This document shows, piece by piece, positions 12,426 to 24,732 of a stretch of DNA of 64,000 bases. The notes under the pieces are model-generated. The model did no database searches and had not been told where the DNA came from. It worked only from the letters and a program-made list of their open reading frames with translations. This DNA comes from Phlebotomus papatasi (taxonomy: Eukaryota > Arthropoda > Insecta > Diptera > Psychodidae): positions 15,128,001 to 15,192,000 of the forward strand of contig NC_077223.1 in assembly GCF_024763615.1 (NCBI RefSeq). Reading direction: 5' to 3'. How positions within the stretch are numbered: the first letter of the stretch is position 1; each line of letters starts with the position of its first letter. A program made the position numbers and the translations under genes.

Positions 12426-13074
12426 AATATGGATCTTCAAATTTCATATCGCAAATGATACAAAATTGGGCACCAATAGGTCATGATACGATTTCTTAAA
12501 GTGCCAATAGGTGTTCCTTCGACCCTAATTGTCAGAATTTGAAAAGTTTTGGTGTTCTAGAAAGCTCTCGTTAAATGCTACAACTTTTCTGATTCTGACA
12601 CCCCAACTCCATCTGATTTAATCGAAGGTCCGATTAATCGAAAAATCGATTTTTGAAATTTCGATGTCGAATATTTCGAAAATTAAAAATCTTTAAAATC
12701 AACTTTTAGAAAACTTTTAAATCACTTGGTACACCACTAAATTCTTTTATCTTATCTTAATCTTTAATCTATAAAATCATCTGTGTAAAGCTATCAACTC
12801 TGATTTACCCTCTCAGTTGGATGCAACACTTTGAGAAGAAAATTCCTCAGCATGATGTACATTTCAATTTGGCACAACTTTAAATACAGAGAAGTCTGTG
12901 CAAATTTATTTATCCAACTCCATTTATGGGAATGTAATTAAATTTGTTGAGAGGAAAGATGGTCTTTCTGATCACTTTGGGGCAATCAAAAGACGAGTTA
13001 ATCAATTTGAACAAGAGAGAGAAAGAGAGAGAGTAATGAGGATTATTGAATTATCAAGATGGTCTTCTTTCCAG

Positions 13075-13381
13075 ACACCTCCGGCTTCTTTTCGACGCCA
13101 AGTGGACGTTGTGCACTACAACAGCCTCCCGAGGCAGAGCTTCCCGACAGCAGCTAATGTGACATCTGGTCAGGAGACCCCGAGTCAACCGGCAACGGAC
13201 ACAAACGCCAATCCAAAGCAACGGAATGTTGCATTCGGTAAAGATCTTAAATCAGGCAATACGACTACAGCATCGACACCGGCAATTGGCAATATCTATC
13301 ACCATCAGCTGGTTCTCTTTCAGCCATCATCACAGTTGAAGGGCATGCAAAGCAAAAGGGGGTTTTCGGTGCCAAACTTAG
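13075..13381 (+). CDS. Liprin-beta: Liprin-beta exon: linker between coiled coil and SAM domains
   Basis: The acceptor is TCTTCTTTCCAG before 13075 and the donor is TTAG|GTTTAT after 13381. The exon has 102 full codons plus one base, entering in phase 0, which fits the phase-0 end of the 9198-9500 exon. It encodes a disordered Ser/Thr/Gln-rich stretch and ends with QSKRGFSVPNL. That ending resembles the basic KR-x-x-SAPNLA motif that precedes the SAM region of vertebrate liprin-beta. An open frame also extends upstream to 12898, but it crosses the acceptor and includes an Arg/Glu repeat that is more likely intronic. Confidence 0.75.
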
Positions 13382-15212
13382 GTTTATTTTCTCCTTTTAA
13401 TTTTTCTTTCATAAAAAAAAGCATTTGCTTTGTCTTTCATTTTACTTCATAATTAATTTACATTTCTCTCTTTTTTTGTTTCTTTGTAATCATATCAGTG
13501 TCGGAATGTGTCCCTAAACCCAGTCATTTGAAGGCATTTTCTAACAGGACCATTCGCAGTGTCATAGTTCTTTCTGATGCGCCCTAATCTGATAAAACAA
13601 AAACAAAAATTAACCAGCTGAAAATTTGCATGATTCGATGTTGTTTAGATTATAAAAATCGCACTTTTTGTGTCTAAGGAGGACTGGAAAGAATTAAGAA
13701 GGGACCCTGGATAAAATTACTGCCCAGTTCATAAGAAAGTAAAGACAAGAATAGTAAAGGGACAGATAATCCTAACCGGCTTATGTAGGTGAGATTCTTA
13801 ATGTGAGCTAACTCGGAATGTATGCAAATTCGATTTAGAGCTGAAGTTGGGGGACGCCAGTCAGTTATCTTGAATCAAATTCATGAAATTATACAAATTT
13901 TGTATTAAAACCAAAATATAAAAGATTTGGATGCAGTGACAGAAAAGTGATATATGGGTGAAATGTAGACCAGAATATTCTCTATAATTTTGCCATAGAA
14001 CTTTATCTCATCGAATAATCAGAAGCCGAGATAATCGAGGTTGTTTGTTTCCAAACTCGTTTTTTCGACCAGAGCGCCCCAAGTGTTCATTTGATGAACT
14101 TCAACTATATCAAAGAATTGTTGTATTTTGTGAGACTTTCCATTTAAAACCCTATTTTAAGTGTCTTGGTCGAGTAGAGGCAGTCAAATTGGCATCTGGG
14201 TGGTTTCAAAGCGTTATTATGGGAAAAGTCCATTTTTTCACACTTAAACGGAAAAATCGGACAGATATCGTTGTCTGAGCGAAAAATTATGTATGGGCGA
14301 ATATAGAGACAAATGTTCTCTACAATTATGTCGAAGTAATCATCAAAATCGGTTCAGCTACAGTCGAGATAATTAAGGTTATGTGATATTCAAATTGTTT
14401 TTTTTTGACTGTGGCGCCCCTGGTGTTGGTCACACGAAGTTCAAATGTTCTAGAAAGTTGTAGAATTGGTGAGATCTTTCGTTTAAGCCCCCACTCATCA
14501 AAATCTCTCACATAGAACCGGAGATATGATTTTTGAATTTCGTGAACTTTGACCCCTCATATCTCCGGTTCTATGGAAACCACAGCGTACTTTACGCCCC
14601 ATTTTGGAAACGTCCTAGACTGGACTACAACACTCTAAAATTTCATTAACTTGCACAATGCCGTTTTTGAGAAAAATAAGATTGAATTTTGATGAATTTT
14701 GACGGTATCGCAGCGCCACATGTGGTGACTTTTTGAACTTCCATCTGAAAGTGCTCATTGAGACGAAACCAAAAAGGTAAAATTTAGGTCGCTTTGTTAA
14801 TTAGAACCGGAGATAGAGGCCGGTCAATATTCGAACTTTGATCCCTTATAGCTCGGGTCAGGGGTTATGGATGGCCTTAGGTATTTTTGTCTTTGATAGG
14901 TATAATCAGCGGCTATGACATACTAAAATTTTAGCCCGATGCACAATGGAATTTTTGAGTTATTTAACTTAGAAAATTGAAAAATCTTCTTTAAAAAAAA
15001 AACGCCCCTAGCGGTGGTTTTATAAACTTTCGGTGTTAGAAGGGGAAGTGGAATTTCACGAGAGCTTTCTAAAACTCCCTTACTTTTTAAATTCTGACAA
15101 TTAGAACCGGAGTTATGGCCATTTTAAGAAATTTTTTTGGACCCTTATAGCTCGGGTCAGGGGGGTCGAGGGACCTTAACTTTGGAATTGATCGAAAGCT
15201 CTAAGACCCAGC
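13382..15212. other. Liprin-beta intron; decayed repeats with GAACCGGAGATA motif
   Basis: No exon is seen. The sequence GAACCGGAGATA or its complement recurs near 14516, 14562, 14803 and 15102, each beside phrases such as TATAGCTCGGGTCAGGGG. The GGCGCCCCTGGTGTTGG segment near 14413 is related to part of the palindrome at 4785-7525. These are probably old copies of one repeat family. Confidence 0.5.
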
Positions 15213-16258
15213 TAGGGTAAAGGCTCATAATTTTGCCCAGTCTGCTTATAAGCATCGATGTTTCGAGTTTGAAATGCGATATTTTCGATATTAATTGACT
15301 TTTTTTGTTACTCTCTTTTCAGAAGAGTTGTTTAGAAACTTGTCAAGCTATTTATCGTCTTATTTTTACTAAAATTAGTTTTAATACGTTTAAAAATAAA
15401 TTGATATTTGGAAGCGAATTTGGCTCTTATTTTGGACAACTTGGTTATTAATTTGGACAACTTGGCTGTAAATTTGGACAGCTAATCCGCCTCAACAGGA
15501 TGCCCATTGTTCTTCATTTCATGAACCAATCTTACCAAGTCCTCTTCCTGTTCATGTAAGGAAACGTAGAATGTCACAAGAAGCCCGGAAACTTTCCATA
15601 TCATTCATTAAAGTGAGTTGACTTCGGTACTCCAAGTACGTGCGGATTCGCTAATTTCCTGGCCTTTCCGGGAGCCTTTCAAGGCATTTCTCGCTACATT
15701 TCTTTCGTAGAGATGATGCTCCTTTGTTTCTTCAGGTATTTGTCCAACCTAGTCATCACAAAAGCTAAAATTTCACGAAATTTCGTGAGAAAAACACCTG
15801 TCCAAAATAAGGAGTATCACCTCACTGGTGAATGTCTTAGAAAATTTCCCATTTTTCACACGAAAAATCTAATTCACAGGCAAACTCACTTCAGGTCAAA
15901 TGTACAAATCACCACTACGTGAATCAACACAATATTCATGAATATCAATAATATCACTCAAAAAAGCGAAGAAACATTGTTAGTACTTCATCACAGCTAA
16001 ACAAGACTGAGTAAACACGAGTTCTGTCTATTTCTCGTAAGCAATTGCTCACACTGAATTTCAACAAAGCATTTCAACTCAAATCATATCAAATTTAACG
16101 TATTTAGTGTCAAATCTCCAAAAGAACAAATATTAGATAGAATTAATTATTATCAAATATTGAAATAAAAATCCATGATTTAATCAATTTATTTTAGTGT
16201 CCAATTTATCCTCAAAGTGTCCAAATACGAAACTGGACAAATTATGAGCCTTCCCCTA
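15213..16258 (+). mobile_element. About 1-kb TA-flanked inverted-repeat element, copy 1
   Basis: The left end is TAGGGTAAAGGCTCATAATT and the right end mirrors it as AATTATGAGCCTTCCCCTA. Copy 2 lies in the opposite orientation at 40686-41682. The interior contains a triplicated TTGGACAACTTGG-like block near 15430-15485. An internal frame near 15755-15870 shares about 35 residues, including KTPVQNKEYHLTGEC, with copy 2. I do not recognise a transposase. Confidence 0.75.
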
Positions 16259-16565
16259 TTCGTGATCAGGAAGTGGCGAACACATTATGGCCAAATTTGA
16301 GCTCGATCGGACGACAAAAATTTGTTAGGATTATAGTAGGTGAGATTATAAGAATCTCACCTAAGTCACTTTTTATGGAGGTAAATCTCATCCAGAAACT
16401 TTTGACGCACCATGTGCTGCTCCAGTCCTCCTTATTTGTCAATTCCCGTCTGAAACATCTGTAAGAAACCATCTTTTCAATTGTTAACAGCTGAGACTGA
16501 GAAGGTATTGAGGACAACCATGAGTTATCTCGCAGCTTCACACCGCAACCTCCTCTCTCTCCCAG

Positions 16566-17233
16566 TGCCAAAGCCAAGAGCAGCTTTCGCAGTATCTTTG
16601 GTAAAATCCGACGGAGCAATTCTGCACTCTCGAGGATCTTCCTGCTTCGGATCCTGGTGATTTTCGCCGTGGCGGATTCAGAAGTACTGCAGGTGCTCGA
16701 CTTGGATGGAGTGGAAATGCCCAAACCAGACCAGAGCGTCCCATTGAGGAATGGATGTGGACAGTGTGTGTTCGTGGTTGGAGGAATTGGGCTTGGGAGG
16801 ACACGAGGAGGAGGCTCGACGCTGGCTGAAACGCGGTGGTGTGGATTTGGTTAAAGCATCTCCGGTGGATGTGGAAAAGGAGCTGGCATTAGAAGCCACT
16901 GCACGGAAGAAGATCATTCTGGCACTCACGGAAGTCACGGGAAAGGAAACAGATGAGCTGTTCAGGAATGCTGGGAAACTCGATTGTGCCTGGATTCTCA
17001 GATGGCTGGACGATGTGGACTTCCACAGCACAAAGATACCTTTTCAGCTGCTAGAATGGATGGCAGGATGTTGCATAAGCTCACGATAGAGGATTTGGCT
17101 ACGTTGCACGTCACCTCGAGTCTCCATGCAGCCAGTCTGAGGAGGGGTATTCAGGTGATGAGGGACAATAACTTCTCCCCAGACTGTCTCATCGGAGATC
17201 AGGAGCGAAGGGACAGACTCTGAAGCGAATCAG
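16566..17233 (+). CDS. Liprin-beta: Liprin-beta exon with SAM1 and SAM2, broken by five -1 frameshifts
   Basis: The exon follows a strong acceptor (CCTCTCTCTCCCAG) and ends at CAG|GTTAGG in the phase needed for the SAM3 exon. It encodes, in order: the basic motif SSFRSIFGKIRRSNSA, the conserved FRRGGFRSTAGARLGWSG, SAM1 (about 16751-16960) with VCSWLEELGLGG, and SAM2 (about 16975-17180) with DGRMLHKLTIEDLATLHV. Each block matches liprin-beta, but no single frame carries them all. The reading phase (position modulo 3) steps 1, 0, 2, 1, 0, 2, so every break equals loss of one base. Breaks lie near 16624-16628, 16754, 17018, 17192 and 17209-17212, several in G runs. Sequencing or assembly deletions are the simplest cause, and a real null allele the alternative. 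The upstream phase suggests either a second acceptor near 16573 or a sixth lost base. Confidence 0.85.
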
Positions 17234-19503
17234 GTTAGGAATTCTCTTAACTCTTTCGAATATTTTGGGACTTTCTCGATGATTACAAACTTTTAGGATG
17301 GAGCTCTCTTAATTCCTGAACTAAGAATAAAACTGGGAACGTAATATAGAAACTTTCAGTCAACTAATTAAAAGTTCTAGCACAAAATTATGACATTTCT
17401 TTCCAGAAAATTTCGTACCTGTTGATTTTAATCCTTGTGAATTCACAATATATTTTTATAGCTTTCTCTTCATAAGGAAAGGTATTATTGAACTTTGTAA
17501 ATTATTGAAATAGTTGTACAGCCATAAATTTATTAAAATATTTCAAGAATTAAGTTATAAAATTTTATCTAATAACATAGTTTTGTTCACGATATTTAAC
17601 TATAAACAATTGGAATTGTGACCTAATAACAATTTGCAGAATTTCATTTGATTTGGTGATGACCAATTTTGAATATTCAGGGATAATTTAATTTTCCAAT
17701 TTACTAATAGGTGTCTTAACACGAAATCATTCCAAATCATTCATATTTTTCTGTACACGAATATTTAGCATAGAAATTATAATTTGATCATTTTTCAGAA
17801 GTTTTTGGGATCAATATTGTATTTAATTTTTTCCCCGCATTGAGAAAAAGGCTTGGAAAAGAATCCCAGGCTTTGCGAAGTGCTCGAACTCGTGACTCAG
17901 ATGCTACACCTCAAAATCTTCAGTTTACCGATTGTCAACCGATTTAAACATATTCATAAATCACTCAAAAAAGATTGCCCAAAATTGTTTTAAGAATAAT
18001 AGAATTGATTTTCAGGTGAAAATTATTTATTGGTTCATTACCGATTGAGAACCGTTTTGAACCGATTTATAAATTACTGAAAACATTGCCCAAAATATAC
18101 TTAAGGAGCAATATAATTGAATTTAGAATAAAAATTAATTATCCGATAATGAACCGATTCACAACCGATTGGAATCGGTTATGAACCATCAAAAAATCGT
18201 CCATAATAACTAAAGAATAATGAAATTAGTTTCCGATCCAAAATTTCTTATCGGTTCAGGTTAATAGCTAGTTTATTACCGGTTCAGAATTGATTCAGAC
18301 TTCTCAGAAATTTCAAGACCTTTGCAACGAACCCATCATGATACCATTCGGTTGTGAAATACGCCCTTGAAGCGCCTTAATTCCTTCCCAGACTCCCGGA
18401 ACGCGAAAATTTATTTTACTGTGTCGGCAGGAAAAAATGAATACTCTCTTTAGAGCCTTTTTAACCTTTGACGTTTAAAAATTGTTATCAGGAATGATTC
18501 AATGGAATTTTTATATGTCCGAAATGTCCAGCTAGGTACCCAGAGAGCACAGTTAGCCGAAGAAAAGCAGCGTTTTCTGCATATTTTTTGTCGAGTCGAT
18601 CAGCTGACCGGTCAGCAGTTTTCCAAACAAAAATGCTAACCAACCTTATAGAAATAGCATTGCCTCGCGAATGTCGTTTTAAAGTTAGCATAATGCAGCT
18701 GAAGAGACTGTCCTAGATAATATGAACTTATGGGGGGGGGGGGGTCGTCGAAGACCTTGAGTCGATATCTCTTACAGTTTGGTCTCTAACCGTGGCTCAA
18801 GTTGAAAAGAAAAGGAGGTTAGTTTGCCATTTCATATACCATGTTTCCCAGGTTCCTTGTCCTACCAATACTCTTCTGAAGCTCTCTCCATAGCATCTCA
18901 TTTATAGTTTTCAAATTGAAAACGAGAAATCAAAAACAACATAATAAATGGAATTCTGAGAAATTACATAAGTGTCCAATAATGCAAGCTGTCCGGTGTT
19001 TAGCACAGTTTTGGTAGTTTTCAATATTTATTAAAGAAATACATGGTTTTGATGGAAAAAAAAGACTAAAGAAAAATGACGGAAGTGAGAGTCCCCAAAT
19101 TACAATCTGCTCACATTTAGCTTATAGCTTTGATAACGGGCGGAAAGACAAACATTGTGTCCTTATTTTGTCAAGCTATAATTCCAGAGGGTGGGGTAGA
19201 GGCAGGGGCATAACATTTCCTATGTTTCCCTTATGTTTCCAGCGTGCCGAAAAAACTTTTGAGTTTATTAGCTATTTTCTGTCATTGTAGAATGAATTAG
19301 CAAATAATACAAATGCAAAATAAAAGCCAATTTAATATAGAATGGGCAACCGAAAACTCGAAATTGGCAACCTACGTAGTTTTGGAGATAACCCGTAAAA
19401 TGTGTACGAAAACAGGAAAAAATTTACACTAAAACTGGTCGCATTTTTCTGAGCTAATGTCATCCCCCTGGGTAGAGGGTGAAAATGTCGACTTTAGGTA
19501 TAC
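17234..19503. other. Liprin-beta intron; AACCGATT repeat patch
   Basis: No exon is seen. From about 17930 to 18300 there are roughly ten scattered copies of AACCGATT or AATCGGTT in both orientations, with ATTATTC-like spacers. Similar patches occur near 32540-32690 and 46135-46205. A run of 13 G lies at about 18733-18745. Confidence 0.5.
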
Positions 19504-19506
19504 TAT

Positions 19507-19688
19507 TCTGAATCTAATACTGGTAAAAGTAAAAGTATCAAATTGATCCAAATTTGATCCTTTTGCAAAGGAAGGATCATATTAACATGTTCTATTATGA
19601 TAAATGTGCATTCAAAGTTTGAAATTTGATCCATCCTTTGCAAAAGGATCATATTTGGATCAATTTTATCCTTTTATTTTTACCAGTG
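19507..19688. mobile_element. Relative of the CACTGGTAAAA MITE
   Basis: The ends ACTGGTAAAAGTAAAAG and CTTTTATTTTTACCAGT mirror each other, and the interior repeats GATCCTTTTGCAAAGGA in inverted form. It is about half as long as the copy at 3402-3738. Confidence 0.65.
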
Positions 19689-19805
19689 AACTAAGAGGAT
19701 AGTAGACTTTCTCTTAGTACCCTAGATGCGGGTGATTGCATATCTGTTTTTTGTAAGCTTTTCTGTAATTACAGAGCATATGAATGATCTTTAAATCATT
19801 CTTAT

Positions 19806-20560
19806 GCCCTAGACACACTTACGACTTAAGCCGAGAGACGGCCTAACGTAATTATAAAATCAAAATAATGATCAAAATTACATTTCCATCTGTTCTTGAC
19901 TAATCTGTTTCTCGGCTTAAATCGAGAAACGGCTTAGTTAGGGCAAAGTACTCTCCCTTCAAACGTTCATGCCTTCGAATAATGTAAATTTCTTTCATTT
20001 TTACAAAGAGGCCTACACATAATTATCACGTAATTATCCATAAAATTGTTATTAAGCTAACTAATATTTAATAGATATGTGTAAGTCTCTTAGGAGAAAC
20101 AAAAAAAATCATTATTCGAAGGCATGAATGTTTAAAGGGAGAGTTACAGGTAGTTCCGCTATCAAAGAAGTTCTCGGGACTAAAAAAAATCCGCGAATTC
20201 ACTCCAGAGACAAATGGTATACCCACAGGAGAGGCTTTTGGAATAAGATACGGAAACGCCGTGATGTATGCAAAGAATTTTCGGTGTCAATTTTTCAGTC
20301 TATTTTCAGCACCTACGGTTGATAAGAAATGTAGTTCAAATTTACTGTGTGAAAAAAATGCATACGGGCATTTCAAAATTTATTTTATAAATGAGCTCCC
20401 AATAGTAGGCAATTCATATTAAATTCTTTCAATCCGTTTTCGCTTAAACCGGAACACCCTGTATTTACCCCTAGTAAGAAACTGATGGAAATGTAATCTG
20501 ATCTTTCGTTTGATTATAATTACGCTAAACCGTCTCTCGTCTTAAGTCGTAAGTGTGTCT
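19806..20560. mobile_element. CCTAGACACAC-family MITE split by two nested insertions
   Basis: The outer left part (19806-19945) and right part (about 20470-20560) carry the mirrored GCCCTAGACACACTTACGAC ends. Between them is an inverted-repeat element at about 19949-20147 with CTCCCTTCAAACGTTCATGC ends. A second element at about 20148-20466 has ends TACAGGTAGTTCCG and CCGGAACACCCTGTA. Confidence 0.65.
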
Positions 20561-20764
20561 AAGGCAAGTACCCTTATGATTAAAGAAAAGTTTACGAAAA
20601 GCAAGGGTACAAAGTCACCAATAATAATACGGTAATAAATTTATACGGTAATAAGTTTATTGGGCTGATTCTCGTTCTTAAAGTAACATACCAGTACGTT
20701 ATTGAATAGCAATTTAGGCAAATAGCTACAAAATACTGAATGTCCCGGGTCTTCCTTGCATTAG

Positions 20765-21058
20765 GTGACTCTCTGGACAGCACATCGCGTGATGGAGTGG
20801 CTCCGCGTCGTGGATCTTGCTGAGTATGCACCCAATTTGCGCGGCGCCGGCGTTCACGGGGCCTTGATGATGTTAGAGCCGCGTTTCAATGCCGAACTTC
20901 TGGCTGATTTACTCAGCATTCCGCCCAGCAAAACACTGCTACGTCGACATCTCGCCACCCACTTCAAGGAGCTCCTTGGACGTGACGTGATTCAGAGCAA
21001 ACGTGACGCTGAGAATGTTCTTGGCTACACGCCGCTTACACTCACGGCCAAAATCAAG
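20765..21058 (+). CDS. Liprin-beta: Liprin-beta exon: SAM3 domain
   Basis: This exon of 98 codons is in phase 0 at both ends, with acceptor TTGCATTAG and donor AAG|GTACGT. It encodes the third SAM domain. WTAHRVMEWLRVVDLAEYAP, LEPRFNAELLADLLSIPPSK and TLLRRHLATHFKELLG are near-identical to the most conserved part of liprin-beta family members from flies to mammals. The domain runs from about residue 2 to 75 of the exon, followed by a basic QSKRDAEN segment. The three SAM domains mediate binding to liprin-alpha in known family members. No frame break is seen here, in contrast to the SAM1-SAM2 exon. This is the strongest single piece of evidence for the gene's identity. Confidence 0.95.
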
Positions 21059-21121
21059 GTACGTGCGAGCTTATTTCCTTTTTTTAGGATTGAGCACAAA
21101 ATGGTGTATTCATTGTTCTAG

Positions 21122-21256
21122 ACGCCGAAGAAGTCGCAGTTTTCACTGAAGCGTAAGAAGAGTTCCAAAGGGGGCGACGAATGGAGTGACTATGTGTGTC
21201 CCATGGGCTCCTCAGGTGACACCACACTTCTCTCCTCTTCTAACCAAGCTGTTTCC
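21122..21256 (+). CDS. Liprin-beta: Liprin-beta exon: basic tail after SAM3
   Basis: A 63-nt intron separates this exon from SAM3. It has 45 codons in phase 0, acceptor TGTTCTAG and donor TCC|GTAAGT. It encodes a Lys-rich segment, SQFSLKRKKSSKGG, then WSDYVCPMGSS. The YVCPM motif also follows SAM3 in vertebrate liprin-beta, where it is EEYVCPM. The vertebrate tail block that comes next was searched for by eye and not found. Confidence 0.85.
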
Positions 21257-22511
21257 GTAAGTTCTAACACTCTCTAACCAGCACTAACGATATATCAGGA
21301 ACATTATCTACCATTGAAAAATTTGGAACATTAATTAGCTGAGATTTTACAGATTTTATTGCAAATTATGTTTTGAGTTATAACCAAAACGAACAAATTA
21401 AAATTTTCTTTTAGTGTTTTGTTACTTTGACCTTTCAAGGTCAAAAGAGTTTTTTTTCAAAATATGAGTTTTCTATTCAAAAATGTTTATATAGAAGAAT
21501 TCACTGAGACATTCTATCTAGAAATATTACAAAATATATTTTCTAGGACATTTTTTTTGCGTATTGATTTCAATTTGAAATTTAGTGAAATTTCTCGTAA
21601 GATGATAAAGAAAAAAATTATGATTCTATATGATTATGATACTATACAGCTGTGTTTCTCTTTAAATTCGAACAATAAAAAAAGAACATTTCAATGCAAA
21701 TTGCATTTGCACAGGAAATTAATTTTGTACTCTAGCATTTTCAAGCTATTTGATGAGAATTTTAATGCAAATAAGAGATTAAATTCTTATGTTTGCATTT
21801 AGAAGAATTATAGTTTTTCAGAAATTAAATTTTATTCAATGGTAGAACAGTCTCTAGCACTTCAATCCTAAATTACTTATGCTAATCGCATAAGTATATT
21901 ATAGACTATCGTAATAATTTTTAAAAAGTTTTATGGAAATTTTCCATGGTTTTTTTTTCATCGTGGATGTGTATGAAAAAAGTTTTGCTCAAGTTTCAGG
22001 TAGTACCAGAGGGAAATATGTTCTCATAATCTTGGGTAGTTCTTTCATGACAATGTGTTAAAGTTTTCAGTCGATACAAAAAAATATCAAATAATTTTGG
22101 ATAGTTTTATTTAATCAAAATGTGACAGTTAAGTGTTTATTTTTTTTGTTCTCTAAAAAGGCATTCTATGTTTGATTGGAAATGCTCATTGGCTTGATAA
22201 CTAACTAAATTTTTTTGTGCTAAATCTCTCATTAAAAAGAAATCAAAAAAACAACAACCATCTTCACTTTTTCCTGACAAATTTAATAAGATTAATGAAC
22301 AAAAAAAAATGGTTTATTTGCAACGGTTATTTGCATTTTTTTTCTATGGCATTTTCTTTGCTTTACGGTTTGGTTCTATCTTTCTATTTTATGTCTTCTA
22401 AAATTTGATGATAATATATTATTTCTTGGTTTAAGAATATTAGTCTAACTGTCGTATTTCTTTTGCGATATTGGGATAACAAAAAAAAAGATGAGGAATC
22501 GACCGGGTCAG
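21257..22511. other. Liprin-beta intron, no further feature
   Basis: AT-rich DNA without recognised exons or inverted repeats. Short frames here are uninterrupted only by chance and have no domain. Confidence 0.5.
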
Positions 22512-22592
22512 GAAGTCGCAGTCGGGTCAGAGGCTGCCTCTCATCAGCAAATTAACGATTCACCCACATCATCCCGCAGCTCAGCGTCCTAG
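22512..22592 (+). CDS. Liprin-beta: Candidate short C-terminal exon of Liprin-beta
   Basis: The acceptor would be ACCGGGTCAG before 22512, and joining in phase 0 from 21256 gives 26 residues ending NDSPTSSRSSAS and a TAG stop at 22590-22592. The GC content is clearly above that of flanking DNA, as in other exons of this gene. Other AG dinucleotides nearby (22490, 22496, 22520) could serve as acceptors. The start is therefore uncertain, and some choices change the frame. The same frame remains open after the stop, which is treated in the next entry. Confidence 0.45.
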   Translation, partial: EVAVGSEAASHQQINDSPTSSRSSAS

Positions 22593-22936
22593 CATCGAGC
22601 TGCGGCGTCGCTACCGATGTCGCCGGCACGTCCGCCGCCCGGTGGGACGTCGGCGTCGGTACAGCGGAGCGCCTCCTTCAACGCCACTTGTACGGTGCCG
22701 ATGAAGGTGACGGCGCCGCCAAAAGTCAAGAGTTCAGCCTCCTTCAGCAACTGCAGCCTCATTGCGCGCGTCACAAAGTCCGGCCAGCTCAATGCTAACG
22801 TTGTCACATCCTCCATCCTCAGACTCGCAGGAGAATCAAAGGCGGCTACTTCTAAAACGCCAGCGGCTCAGCCGCCAGTTCACGTGCAGCATCAACTCAC
22901 GCCGCCGCCGCAGACGGACTACAAAAACAGTTTCAG
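22593..22936 (+). CDS. Liprin-beta: Candidate long C-terminal exon of Liprin-beta, frame open after TAG
   Basis: A GC-rich frame of 114 full codons continues in phase 0 directly after the TAG at 22590-22592 and ends at TTCAG|GTACTT in phase 2. The AG of that TAG could itself be a splice acceptor (GCGTCCTAG), which would remove the stop. Stop-codon readthrough is the other route. Joined to 25821-25851 it gives a complete end. The product is low-complexity and basic, with SVQRSASFN and VKSSASFSN repeats that resemble kinase target sites. No known domain is seen. A competing frame from an acceptor at 22579 is open for about 72 codons, so the assignment is not certain. Confidence 0.45.
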
Positions 22937-23136
22937 GTACTTGATTTTATTGAAATATTGCATCTCATATTCCCTCGTGTCCATCTCCGGCTTAGCATTA
23001 GTTCGATTCTTTTTATAAAACTGAAGCGATAGGAAATCAAATTGCCAGTTATGACTAGATTTCCCTCAACGCTACCGGCCAAAATCCCAAAGAGATCCCA
23101 AATGGATCGAAGTTCCGAAAGCCAAAATCCTGAAGA

Positions 23137-24056
23137 GAAGAGACTGGGGCAAAAAGTCACAAAACGGATATTTTATTTTTTTACAAGCTACTCGAACGCT
23201 TCAAAAATGTCTAATTAGCGCAGTTTTATAGAAAATTTACCACTCTACAACTTTGTGAAAGTAATTTTCCTCTATTTTGTAAGGAAATACTTTTATCGAG
23301 CTGTTTTCTAAAAGGTAATTTTGTGACTATTCTCAAAAATGCTGGGGCAAATAGTACCAGACATTGGGTATTATCATATTTTGATTCGCTTCATTATAGG
23401 CTTCCGTAAATTTGAAAAAAAAAATACCCAGAGGACATATTTTCATAGAAAATTTATTCATCTACACCTTTGTAAAACACCGTTTTCTCTGCGAGAAAAG
23501 TGAGAAAACGAGGGAAGTGCTTTTCAAGCTATTTTAGAAAAAAACACAAAAGACTGCAAATCGTTTGAGCAATGCAAACAAAAAGCGGCGAGACATGCGA
23601 TAATGACGTTTCTTTTCACCATGAGACATCAGAAATTGCTTCGCTTTTTTGTTACTTTTTGCTCCAATAGTTTTTGTTACTTTTTACCCCAAGTGGCTAT
23701 TTTTAATAAAAGGATTTCTGGAGAAAAGAACTTTTGTGAAATTCTAAGATAGATAACGGATTCGTATTCAAAAAATCCAAATTATTTAGAAAATATTCAA
23801 CAGTGCATCAATTTTGCAAAATAAGTAGGTAATAATTGATATCTTTTGCAAGGAAAATATTTCAAAAATAGGGCTAAAAATTTCGATATTTTTTATTTTC
23901 TAAATTCCTTGTTCGAATTCTAAGAAATTTACGACATTGAAGAAGGTCTATGGAGGCTATCTATAGAAAAAAATTGAGCCGCTACCTTTTTTTACCTTGA
24001 AAGATATTGAATTTTGAATTTTTCGATTTGTGACTTTTTGCCCCAGTCTCCTCTAC
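23137..24056 (+). mobile_element. About 0.9-kb inverted-repeat element, copy 1
   Basis: The ends GAGACTGGGGCAAAAAGTCA and TGACTTTTTGCCCCAGTCTC mirror each other over at least 24 bp. A second, shorter copy in the opposite orientation lies at about 62168-62818, itself interrupted by another element. No transposase frame is recognised. Confidence 0.75.
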
Positions 24057-24732
24057 TCAAAATCTTGAACGGGATGAAATCACTTGAGTGATAATACGTG
24101 GAATATTTTCTCAACACACCGAAAATTTTTCTTTACTTCCAACAGCTATGTTGGAAGTAAAGAAAAGTTGTATGTTTCACATAAGTTTTAAAAGATATTT
24201 TCTCAGAAATGTTTAGGAAATTTGCTCTAAAATAGGTACTTCATATTTCTGGAAAATTACAAAAACGAACAAATGAGGCATTTCGAGTGACCAGAGCGCG
24301 ATGTCTTAGATGAACAAAATTGTAGTCCTAAGTGTTGCCTATCGCTTGGCGTCAATGAATTTTTATTATTTTGTTTAGTTTATTTTATACAAATTTTTAA
24401 AACCTCACTTTAAGACAATTTTTTTGGTAATTCTTAGAGAAACTCCAATTTTACACCCTGAAGGAGGTGTTTTACAAAGTCTTTTGTTATTATCAAAATT
24501 GAAGCACAGCTAATGAGCTTTCTAACGGATACACACTTTTTAAGTTCTGTTCACTAGAACCTGAGATATAACTGATAATGTAAGGCAAAGCAGAAAAAAT
24601 ATAAAAGTATTAATAAAAAAATGTTACGTGTTGGAGCAAAACCAAGACTAGATTCTTAATCAGGGGACTTGACTCTATCAAACGTACCATGCGAGATCTC
24701 TGTTAGTAAAACCGTGTTGCATAGTGTAATAC
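24057..24732. other. No gene seen
   Basis: AT-rich intronic DNA with no recognised exon. A loose match to the palindrome end motif (GTTGCATAGTGTAAT) lies at 24715-24729. Confidence 0.4.

Noticed and set aside
18733..18745. G homopolymer as a regulatory G-quadruplex
   Set aside because: A single run cannot be judged for length or function, and homopolymers are error-prone in assemblies.
22580..22800. Alternative frame from an acceptor at 22579 (LSVLASSCGVA...) as the true Liprin-beta end
   Set aside because: It is open for about 72 codons, but its codons look less typical and it gives no continuation to the well-phased exon at 25821. It remains a minor alternative.
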